The notes beneath the pieces were generated by a model that ran no database searches, was not told the DNA's origin, and saw nothing but the letters and a program-made list of their open reading frames with translations. Source: Pseudomonadota bacterium (lineage in GTDB: Bacteria > Myxococcota_A > UBA796 > SXON01). From it: a DNA stretch of 56,842 bases. The position numbers and the translations under genes were made by a program. This document shows positions 24,970 to 32,223 of the stretch, one piece after another. Numbering within the stretch: the stretch's first letter is position 1; each line of letters opens with the position of its first letter. The DNA lies in the NCBI GenBank assembly GCA_030685065.1, contig JAUXQH010000156.1, positions 1-56,842 of the forward strand. The letters run 5' to 3'.

Positions 24970-27113
24970 TCGCCCTCCTCGCGTTGGCGGTCGCCCAGGC
25001 GAACGCCGCCCCGCTCGACGGGCGCGTTCTCGATCAGAGCACCGGGCTCCCCATCGTGGGCGCCGAGGCGATCGCAAGCGGCGTAGTCCTCACGACGAAT
25101 GCGAAGGGCCGGTTCACCCTCGACCTCCCGGCCGGCACGCCCGTGACCTTCCGCGCGCCGGGCTTCATGGAGGCCACGTTCGCCGTGCCCGCGTCCACCA
25201 GCGCGGTGGACTGGCGCGTTCGCCTCTACCGCGAGTCCGGCGCCCTCGAGATCGTGGTCGAAGCGCGTCGCGACGATCCGGTCGTGAGCGTGACCTCGCT
25301 GGACCGCGAGCGCGTCGAACGCACGCCCGGCACCTTCGAGGATCCGGTGCGGCTCGTCCAGTCGCTCCCGGGCGTGTCCATCACCCCCGAGTATTCACCC
25401 AAGGCCGGCGACATCTCCATCCGCGGGGCCGCCCCGGGCGAAAATCGCTTCCTACTCGACGGCATCGACCTCCCCTACCTGTTCCACTTCAACGGCTACT
25501 CGTCGGTGTTCCACACCCGGATGCTCGAGGAGCTCACGCTCTGGCCGAGCACCTACGGGGCCAACTGGGGCGGCGCGACGGGTGGCATCGTCGAAACCAA
25601 GTCGCGGTGGGACCGCCCCGACGGGGTGCGTGGCACGATCAACCTCAACCTCGTGATGGGTGGCGCCGAGGTGCGCGTCCCCATCGGGAAGAAGTGGGTG
25701 CTGCGGGCCAGCGGGCGGCGCTCCTACCTCGACGCCTTCTCGCGGGACGACGAGCAGTACACGGTGTTCCCGCAGTTCTGGGACTACTTCGCCCGCGCCG
25801 AGTACGTGCCGGGCGAGGGGCGTCAGTGGGGCGTGCTCGCGTTCGGCGCGGGTGACGCCTATACCCGGTACGTGGGTGAGCCCACCGAGCTGGTGGGTTG
25901 GGAGCAGGAGACCAACCCCAGCTTCGAGTACGACCAGCAGTACCACGTGGCCGGTGTGGTTCATCGCGAGCGCTTCGGCCGCACCCGCACCGACGGGGTG
26001 CTCGCGTTCGTGGACTACCGCGTCACGGGGGACGTGCCGTCGGCGTCGGAGGGGCTCCACGAACAGTCGCTGCAGCTCCGCGAGGATCTCGTCACCGCCC
26101 CGATCGACGCGCTGTCCATCGCCTACGGGCTGGAGGTGAAGGCGTCGAACACGCGAGTCACCTCCGAGACCACCCAAGCCTGGCCGGAGCTGGCGCGGGA
26201 GTCCGCCCTGCTCGCGCGCGGAATCAGCGCCAGCCTCGAGCAGCCCCGGCTGACCGGCGGCGCCTACGTCGAGGGGCGCATCGAGCTCGGCCCCGTGCGC
26301 CTCGTGCCTGGCGTCCGCGTCGGCTACGACACGCTCACCGCCACCCCCACCGTCGATCCGCGCTTCCTCGCCCGCTGGGCCATCGGGCCCGACACGCGCG
26401 CCCGCTTCGGCATCGGCCGTTACTCCCAATACCCGACGGTCACCCAGCTCGCGCCCACCCTTGGGGACCCCGATGCCGGCCCCTCCCACGCGGAACAGGT
26501 GGCCGTGGGTTTTGACCACGCCATCGCCGGCCGGTGGGAGGTGGGGCTCGACGGGTGGGCCAAGCGCATGGACGGCCTGTTCCTCACCGAGCTCGACGGC
26601 TCGCTCCGCAGCGGCGTCGTCGGCGAGGCCTGGGGCGTCGAGGTCACGAGCCGGTACCGCATTCGCGACCGCTTCTTCGCCAGCGTCGGGCTCGCGTTCG
26701 GGCATGCCACTCGCGACGGCGAGGTGTTCGACTACGACCAGCCGTGGTCGGGCAACATCGCCGCGAGCTGGACGTTCCACCCCACCTGGAACATCGGCGT
26801 CCGCTACCGCCTCGCGGCGGGGCTCCCCTACACCCCGGTCGAGGACGGTCTGTACCAAGCCGCCTCGGACACCTACACGCCGCTGTACGGCGAACGAAAC
26901 TCGGCGCGCTACGTGCCCTATCAGAAAGTGGACGCGCACCTCGAGAAGACGTTCCACACCCGCCTGGTGCAAGTCACCGCCTACACGGAGCTGTGGTGGG
27001 TCCCCGAGGTGAGCAACGTCATGTACCTGGCGTATCGCTACGACTACGACGCCAGCGCGCCCGTGGCGGGGCCGGGCTTCATTCCCCTGGTTGGCGTGCG
27101 GGTGGAGCGGTAG
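24960..27113 (+). CDS. TonB-dependent receptor with N-terminal carboxypeptidase-like regulatory domain
   Basis: 717 residues from ATG 24960 (clear signal, MALIALLALAVAQANA). Residues about 18-85 form a CarboxypepD_reg-like beta-sandwich (DGRVLDQSTGLPIVGAEA). Residues about 115-225 form the plug, with VRLVQSLPGVS, DISIRGAAPGENRFLLDGI and EVYGANWGG-type features. The remainder is a 22-strand-type beta-barrel. It would import a ligand using TonB/ExbBD energy; neither is in this window. No clear TonB box is visible and the last residue is Arg rather than Phe or Trp. The substrate is unknown; the coupled lipoprotein upstream suggests a SusC/D-like two-part uptake, which is inference. Confidence 0.85.
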   Translation: MALIALLALAVAQANAAPLDGRVLDQSTGLPIVGAEAIASGVVLTTNAKGRFTLDLPAGTPVTFRAPGFMEATFAVPASTSAVDWRVRLYRESGALEIVVEARRDDPVVSVTSLDRERVERTPGTFEDPVRLVQSLPGVSITPEYSPKAGDISIRGAAPGENRFLLDGIDLPYLFHFNGYSSVFHTRMLEELTLWPSTYGANWGGATGGIVETKSRWDRPDGVRGTINLNLVMGGAEVRVPIGKKWVLRASGRRSYLDAFSRDDEQYTVFPQFWDYFARAEYVPGEGRQWGVLAFGAGDAYTRYVGEPTELVGWEQETNPSFEYDQQYHVAGVVHRERFGRTRTDGVLAFVDYRVTGDVPSASEGLHEQSLQLREDLVTAPIDALSIAYGLEVKASNTRVTSETTQAWPELARESALLARGISASLEQPRLTGGAYVEGRIELGPVRLVPGVRVGYDTLTATPTVDPRFLARWAIGPDTRARFGIGRYSQYPTVTQLAPTLGDPDAGPSHAEQVAVGFDHAIAGRWEVGLDGWAKRMDGLFLTELDGSLRSGVVGEAWGVEVTSRYRIRDRFFASVGLAFGHATRDGEVFDYDQPWSGNIAASWTFHPTWNIGVRYRLAAGLPYTPVEDGLYQAASDTYTPLYGERNSARYVPYQKVDAHLEKTFHTRLVQVTAYTELWWVPEVSNVMYLAYRYDYDASAPVAGPGFIPLVGVRVER

Positions 27114-27134
27114 GGGGGCGCGGACGGTTGGGCG

Positions 27135-27159
27135 CGACCCCAGCGAAGCGCCGGGGTCG
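27135..27159 (+). terminator. Hairpin after the TonB receptor gene
   Basis: CGACCCC at 27135-27141 pairs with GGGGTCG at 27153-27159 around an 11-base loop, 22 bases after the stop. There is no following T-run, so it is only a possible terminator or RNA-end stabiliser. Confidence 0.35.
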
Positions 27160-27526
27160 GCCCCCTTTGGGCTCGGCGCAAGCGCCTCGGTTGGCGCTCT
27201 CCGGGCGTGCGCCCGGGCGCGCCGAACCGCGCGCCCGCTGGCGCGGACGCGCGCCCGCCGGGCGCCTCGCGCGCGCAACGCCGAAGCTGACGGTGTGTTC
27301 GCCGGGAACGCGAAGTTGACTGCCGACGTGCCAGGCGGCGTCCCCGCCGCCGGTGCCCGCGGTCCGCCGCGGGCAGGCATGTGTCCGGCCGCGATGCCGG
27401 CGAGAATTCCGACACCCATCACAGGTGGCGAGCGGACGGGCGCATGCCTCATCAAGCCACTGCACCAACGCGGCGAGATTCGTCTGCACTCGAGTCACAC
27501 CTTCGAATAACGTCGTAACGAGTCAC
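27160..27526. other. Intergenic region, GC-rich then composition change
   Basis: No gene is supported in the 413 bases between 27113 and 27527. The left part is extremely GC-rich with short palindromic CGCGC motifs; from about 27440 the sequence becomes less GC-rich, matching the composition of the TetR/cupin-GST block that follows. The long reading frames here are antisense shadows with Arg/Pro-rich peptides. Confidence 0.5.
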
Positions 27527-28204
27527 TTACCCGGTTGCATTGCTCCCTCCCGCCTGGCCTTCGTGCCTCGGTCCGGGGGCATCGTCGAGAATCGTAGCAA
27601 GCTGCGCTAGCCCGAGAGGCGTGCAGTACGGTTCGAAGACGGCAACTACCAGCTTCGCATAGCGGTCTATGAGCACGTCAACGTTGTCGTCGGCCTGCTG
27701 GATCTCAGCGTGAATGAGCCAGCCACGCATCATCACCGTCACCTGGTCGCGCAGCCGGTCGCGTCGGGGGCCTTCTGTCGACGGGGATAGCACGCCAGCT
27801 TCAATGAGCGCCTGCACAAAGCGATCAAAGCGCGCGCGGCGGACGACATTCAGAAGTCGCTCGTTTTCACGGAGTTCGTCCGACCCGGCGAGCGCGTCTA
27901 CGTAGCCCACGGTCGCGAAGCGGTAATGGAGGTGGTTCCGCATCACCGCCACGATCGCGTCGTACCGCTCGAACAGGCTGGCCGGGGTGTCCCGCGGTGT
28001 GGCCAGCGCCAGCGTGTTCGCGTTGGAAGCCTCCGCCACGAGCGCCGCCACGAGCGCGTCCTTGGTCGGAAAGTGGTAGACGAGGTTACCCGGGCTCATA
28101 CCCAGGGCACGCGCGAGCTCGCGCATGCCCACGCGGTTCGTTCCTGCCTCGTTGAACATGTGGCGAGCTGTCTCGAGGATGCGCTGGCGGGTGTTCGTGC
28201 TCAT
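27527..28204 (-). CDS. TetR/AcrR-family transcriptional repressor
   Basis: 225 residues, ATG 28204. N-terminal TetR DNA-binding domain (about 5-52): RQRILETARHMFNEAG, then the helix-turn-helix RVGMRELARALGMSPGNLVYHF with PTKDAL after it. The C-terminal ligand-binding domain (about 60-210) is poorly conserved, as usual, and the inducer is unknown. The gene is divergent from the cupin-GST fusion, and the 44-base gap contains two palindromes that are its likely operators, so it probably represses itself and the fusion gene. Codon use is less GC-biased than in the surroundings, suggesting horizontal acquisition. Confidence 0.85.
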   Translation of the reverse strand: MSTNTRQRILETARHMFNEAGTNRVGMRELARALGMSPGNLVYHFPTKDALVAALVAEASNANTLALATPRDTPASLFERYDAIVAVMRNHLHYRFATVGYVDALAGSDELRENERLLNVVRRARFDRFVQALIEAGVLSPSTEGPRRDRLRDQVTVMMRGWLIHAEIQQADDNVDVLIDRYAKLVVAVFEPYCTPLGLAQLATILDDAPGPRHEGQAGGSNATG

Positions 28205-28210
28205 GAGCCC

Positions 28211-28251
28211 TTGCCGTCTATCACGGTCTTGTGATAGTACATTGTACTATG
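28211..28251. promoter_or_regulatory. Double-palindrome operator with overlapping divergent promoters
   Basis: Two inverted repeats: CTATCAC at 28218-28224 with GTGATAG at 28231-28237 (6-base spacer), and ATAGTAC at 28234-28240 with GTACTAT at 28244-28250 (3-base spacer). On the plus strand TTGCCG (28211-28216) and GATAGT (28233-28238) are spaced 16 bases, predicting transcription from about 28245, almost at the ATG 28249. On the minus strand TACAAT (28246-28241) is a good -10 for the TetR gene. A repressor on the second palindrome would cover both -10 regions. Confidence 0.65.
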
Positions 28252-29541
28252 AACAGCCCCCGCCGAATCGAGAACCCCGCGCAAGGCGATGCCGCAACCT
28301 TCTTGGAGCTCAGCTCCGAGACGGGCGGGAGATACTCGTTGATGGAGGCTGAGGTCGCCCCTCACGGCAAGGGCCCGCCGCCGCATTTCCATACCCAGTT
28401 CGACGAGGAAATCGAGGTTGTCCGAGGCACCGTCGAGGTGGTGATCGCGGGGAGGGCCCAGCAATTGCGGACGGGGGAGCGCGTGACGATCCCCCGCGGG
28501 ACCACGCACTCTTGGGGAAACCCGACGAACGAGCCCCTCACGATCCGGGGGCGGAACACGCCCGGCTCGGTCGGCTTCGAGAACTTCCTGCGCGTGGTGT
28601 ACGGGCATGCGCGTGACGGCAAACTCGGCTCCAACGGGCTTCCGGCCTCGCTGGCCGCCATGGCCTTGGCAATTCGATGGAGCGATACGAATCTCCCCGG
28701 GTTCGGAGCCAAGCTCTTCTCGCCGGTCATCGGCTGGTTGGCGAGGCGCGCGGAACGTGACGGCACCGCGGACGAGCTGCGTCGCACCTACGCATGCGAG
28801 GTTCCCCCCCTCACACTCTTTCAGATGCCTCGAGCCTGGGGCCTGCCGAACCCGAGCCCGTTCTGCGTAAAGGTGGAGACCTTCTTGCGCATGTCTGGCA
28901 TCCCCTACGAGACTGCCGTTGGCGACCCCCGAAGGGGCCCGAAGGGCAAGCTGCCGTGGATTGAAGACGGCGAGACGCGCCTGGGGGACTCGGGGCTTAT
29001 CCTCCAGTACCTGTCTGTCCGGTACGGAGCAGACCTGGATCGCGATTTAACGCAGGATCAGCGCGCCAAGGGGCACCTTGTACGCCGCATGCTGGAGGAG
29101 AGCCTGTACTGGTGTTCGACGTACGCCAACTGGGTGGAGGACGACGGTTGGAAGCACGTTCGGGCCGTCTTCGAGCGGCAGTTGCCTCCGCTGCTGCGCA
29201 CGCTGGTCCCGCCGCTCATCCGCCGCAACGTCATTGGGTTGCTGCACGCCCAAGGCACGGGTCGCCATAGTCCAGAAGAGGTCTATGCGCTCGGTCGAGC
29301 GGATCTCGACGCCCTCGAGGTGCTTCTTGGTCAGAACCATTACTTCCTTGGAGCCAGCCCGGCTACCGTTGACGCAGTCGCATATGCATTCCTTGGCGCG
29401 ATCATCGAGCCCGACGTAATGACGTCTCCGCTGCGCTCGCACGCGCTGACGAAGGAAGGCCTCGTGGCGTACTGCGCGCGAATGAGGCAGCGATACTTCA
29501 GCGAAATGCGCGAAGTGCCGCCGAGCTCCTCAACCAGTTGA
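28249..29541 (+). CDS. Cupin-glutathione S-transferase fusion protein
   Basis: 430 residues. The N-terminal cupin (about 15-115) has both motifs: PPPHFHTQFDEE with H46, H48 and E53, and GERVTIPRGTTHSWGN with H87, a complete metal-binding set. A linker region (about 105-182) precedes a GST domain of the FAXC/metaxin-like type (about 187-430). In that domain CVKVETFLRMSGIPYE, GKLPWIEDG and RLGDSGLILQYL form the thioredoxin-like half, and an all-helical C-terminal half follows. I know of no standard family with this order. The ATG at 28249 lies inside the operator and has no SD, so the mRNA is probably leaderless. It is likely a TetR-controlled detoxification enzyme; the substrate is unknown. 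It contains rare codons such as TTA. Confidence 0.75.
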   Translation: MNSPRRIENPAQGDAATFLELSSETGGRYSLMEAEVAPHGKGPPPHFHTQFDEEIEVVRGTVEVVIAGRAQQLRTGERVTIPRGTTHSWGNPTNEPLTIRGRNTPGSVGFENFLRVVYGHARDGKLGSNGLPASLAAMALAIRWSDTNLPGFGAKLFSPVIGWLARRAERDGTADELRRTYACEVPPLTLFQMPRAWGLPNPSPFCVKVETFLRMSGIPYETAVGDPRRGPKGKLPWIEDGETRLGDSGLILQYLSVRYGADLDRDLTQDQRAKGHLVRRMLEESLYWCSTYANWVEDDGWKHVRAVFERQLPPLLRTLVPPLIRRNVIGLLHAQGTGRHSPEEVYALGRADLDALEVLLGQNHYFLGASPATVDAVAYAFLGAIIEPDVMTSPLRSHALTKEGLVAYCARMRQRYFSEMREVPPSSSTS

Positions 29542-29820
29542 ACATTCATGATTTTCAGTGCCATGCGGAGCCGTAGCATTCCCGGCGGCGCTCGGGTCCA
29601 ATGAGGTTCGCAAGCTCCGAACGGATCCCCTCCCAGGGAACGCGGGGCAGGCTCTTCCCCCACTCGTCCGGCGTGCGCGAGCACCGCCGGTTTGTCCCGA
29701 GCACGCCCAGAGAAACCAAGGTTCGTGCCATCGGGGCATTTGATACTACGTTGGGCGACCTCCGGCCGCGCCTCCCGCCAGTCGTCAGCCAAGCCACACC
29801 CTCACCACGGACAGAGCACC

Positions 29821-31122
29821 ATGTTCACCCGCACGATCTCGTCGGCCCTCCTCGGCCTGCTCTCCATGCCCGCGCTCGCGAACGATCCCAACCTCGTCGC
29901 CCACTATTCTCTCGACGGCAGCAGCGCCGACAACAGCGGCAACGGCCCCGCCGCCACCGAGTGGAACGGCGTCGGCTACTCGGCGGCCGGCATCTGCGGC
30001 GCGGCGGCCTCGCTCGACGGCGTCAACGACTACCTCTCCCTCCCCGTGCATCCGCTCCAGGACGCCACTATCTCGGCCTGGTTCCTCCAGACCCGCGACA
30101 CCGGCTCCTGGCAGCGCGTGTGGGACTTCGGGAGCACCACGGGCCAGGGCGCCATGTTCCTCGCCGTCGAGCACGGGCGCGCCGGCAATCGCGTTGGCGT
30201 CGGCATCCACGACACCAGCGGCGCCAACGTACAGGACGTCGCGTCGGGCGTGTACGCGGGCGTCGGGACCTGGCACCACGTGGTGGTGACGTACGACAAC
30301 GGCGGCGCCGGGACGCGCCTCTACGTGGACGGCGTGCTCTCCGCCCAGGGCTCCTACAACGCCCAGAGCTTCGACGACTTCCTGAACCAGACCTGGCTCC
30401 TCGGTGCCTCCCACTGGAACGATCCCTTCTTCGCCGGCCTCATCGACGAGGTCCGGATCTACGACCGCGTCCTGAGCGCGAGCGAGATCACCGCCCGCCG
30501 CGACGACGATGTCGCCTGCGCCGACGTTGACGCCGACGACGACGGGGTTCGTGACGAGGCCGACAACTGCCGGGACGTGGCGAACCCGACCCAGGTCGAC
30601 GCCGACCACGACGACCTCGGGGACGCCTGCGACGGCTGCGCCGCCGACGCGGACAACGACGCCGACGAGGACGGCATCTGTGGCGACATCGACGTGTGCC
30701 CCGCCGACGCCGACCCCGCCCAGCTCGACGCGGACGACGACAGCTACGGCGACATCTGTGACAACGACGACGACGGCGACGGCAGCCTGGACCTCGACGA
30801 CAACTGCGCGTTCGACTTCAACGTCGACCAGGCGGACACGGACGATGACGGCATCGGGAACGTCTGTGACGCCGACAGCGACGGCGACGACGTGATCGAC
30901 GACATCGACGCCTGCCTCGGCACGCTCGCCGGCGAGGCCGTGCTCGACGACGGCTGCAGCGTTGACCAGACCTGCCCCTGCGACGGCGCCTGGCGCAACC
31001 ACGGCGCCTACGTCCGCTGCGCCGTGAGCGCGAGCGAGGCCCTGCTGAACGCCGGCCTCGTCACCAGCGCCGAGAAGGGCGCCATCGTGTCGGCGGCCGC
31101 CCAGTCGCGCTGCGGGATGTAA
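29821..31122 (+). CDS. Secreted LamG plus thrombospondin-type-3 repeat protein
   Basis: 433 residues from ATG 29821, which starts a Sec signal (FTRTISSALLGLLSMPALA). Residues about 25-225 form a LamG/concanavalin-like domain (LVAHYSLDGSSADNSGNG, GTWHHVVVTYDN, LYVDGVLSAQG, GLIDEVRIYDRVLSASEI). Residues about 235-365 hold about seven Asp-rich calcium-binding TSP3 repeats (DADDDGVRDEADNC and similar). The C-terminal 60 residues are Cys-containing, with CPCDGAWRNHGAYVRC, a motif found at the end of several deltaproteobacterial secreted proteins. Probably a calcium-dependent carbohydrate or adhesion protein at the surface. The gene has its own upstream region of 279 bases. Confidence 0.85.
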   Translation: MFTRTISSALLGLLSMPALANDPNLVAHYSLDGSSADNSGNGPAATEWNGVGYSAAGICGAAASLDGVNDYLSLPVHPLQDATISAWFLQTRDTGSWQRVWDFGSTTGQGAMFLAVEHGRAGNRVGVGIHDTSGANVQDVASGVYAGVGTWHHVVVTYDNGGAGTRLYVDGVLSAQGSYNAQSFDDFLNQTWLLGASHWNDPFFAGLIDEVRIYDRVLSASEITARRDDDVACADVDADDDGVRDEADNCRDVANPTQVDADHDDLGDACDGCAADADNDADEDGICGDIDVCPADADPAQLDADDDSYGDICDNDDDGDGSLDLDDNCAFDFNVDQADTDDDGIGNVCDADSDGDDVIDDIDACLGTLAGEAVLDDGCSVDQTCPCDGAWRNHGAYVRCAVSASEALLNAGLVTSAEKGAIVSAAAQSRCGM

Positions 31123-31257
31123 TACCGACCGATCTTGCTTCGGCTCGGCGTCCGCGGCCCCCGGACGCGTCTGACAGCACCCTCTGAGCGCAGCGAGCCT
31201 GGCGGGGGCCGACGGCGAAGCCGGGGCGCCCTGCTGCCGTTTGTTTCAGCACGGGCC

Positions 31258-32076
31258 CTACCGCCCCCCAGCCGCGCGCATGTCGGCCCGACACTCCGCG
31301 TCGAAGTCGGGCGTCCCCGCGCCGAGCAGATCGCCGATCGCGTCGGTTTCGGCGGCCCAGAACATGATGCAGTCCTCGCTCACGTCGTGGTGGCCGTGCG
31401 CGGTGTCCTGGTGGTCCTCGACCATGTCGACGCCGTTGTTCACCAAGCCGAGCAGGTGGCCCGCCTCGTGGACGAGCACGGTGGGCTCGACCGACGCGCC
31501 CAGCCCGAGCAACAACCCGCCGCTCACGTCCGCCATGGTCTCCGCGAACATGACGAGGCTGGACCCATGGTACGCGTACCCGAGGATCCGGCCGGCCTCG
31601 GTGTCGCTCTCGGAGTGGCCGTCGACGTAGAGGTAGTACATGACGGCCACGCCGGTGTCCGGGCTGCGGTAGCGGTCGCGCCAGGTGACCTCGAGCGCCT
31701 GGGCGGTGGCGTAGCTCCAGGCGGGGGAGCCCTGGTCCGGCACCTCGTCGTCGAGCAGGATCTCCACGCCGTCGGGCTTGTCACAGAGCTCGGCCAGCGT
31801 GGACCTGAGGTGTTCGAGCGCCGCTCCGTCCGGCGCGTGCCCCGCGACGTAGTCCACTTCGATCTGCAGCGAGGTGTAGGTGCCCGCGAGGAAGTCGGCG
31901 GCGTAGTCGCCCGGGCCCGAGGCGAGGTTCTCCGCGCGCTGGTCCGCGTCGACCGGGGGCTCGTCGGTGTCGGTGTCGCTGTCGGAGTCCGTATCCGTGT
32001 CCGTGTCGCTCGACGGCGCGGTGTCATCGAGCTGGTCGGAGGTGCCGGCGCAGGCGAGCAGGAGGAGGAGTGTCAT
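31258..32076 (-). CDS. Zinc-metalloprotease-like lipoprotein with Asp/Thr stalk
   Basis: 272 residues from ATG 32076: MTLLLLLAC gives a lipobox with Cys9. Residues about 17-42 are a DTDTDSDSDTDTD stalk. The protease-like domain has H203-E204-x-x-H207-x-x-G210 (VLVHEAGHLLGLVNNG), then an acidic/His cluster, DHQDTAHGHH (221-230), and CIMFW corresponding to a Met-turn. In canonical metzincins the third ligand is a His three residues after Gly210; here that residue is Asn213, and the ligand may come from H222, H227 or H229. HExxH-x-x-G-LVN-G with a downstream DHxD-H pattern recurs in bacterial membrane metalloproteases, so activity is plausible. Confidence 0.75.
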   Translation of the reverse strand: MTLLLLLACAGTSDQLDDTAPSSDTDTDTDSDSDTDTDEPPVDADQRAENLASGPGDYAADFLAGTYTSLQIEVDYVAGHAPDGAALEHLRSTLAELCDKPDGVEILLDDEVPDQGSPAWSYATAQALEVTWRDRYRSPDTGVAVMYYLYVDGHSESDTEAGRILGYAYHGSSLVMFAETMADVSGGLLLGLGASVEPTVLVHEAGHLLGLVNNGVDMVEDHQDTAHGHHDVSEDCIMFWAAETDAIGDLLGAGTPDFDAECRADMRAAGGR

Positions 32077-32193
32077 CTCGCAAACGTAGCGCACGCTCGG
32101 GACGCGGACTGTCGGGGGGCTTTCACGAGGGGCCCGTCGAGGCGGCGGCTCCCTCGGGGCGAGCGTCCGGGCCGGGAACGGCGTCGATCCGCG

Positions 32194-32207
32194 GGATAGT
32201 ACTATCC
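32194..32207. promoter_or_regulatory. Perfect 14-bp palindrome upstream of ppc
   Basis: GGATAGTACTATCC is its own reverse complement and lies 17 bases before the ppc ATG. Its ATAGTAC core is the same as a half-site of the TetR operator at 28234-28250, but the half-site spacing differs. It could be an operator or an extended -10 element; the function is inferred from symmetry and position only. Confidence 0.45.
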
Positions 32208-32223
32208 GAAGCCGGAAGATTCG

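Noticed and set aside
27044..27498. Antisense frames after the TonB receptor
   Set aside because: Arg/Pro/Gly-rich in extremely GC-rich sequence; no start support.
29555..29797. Minus-strand 80-residue frame
   Set aside because: No recognisable domain, SD or context; lies in the intergenic gap after the cupin-GST gene.
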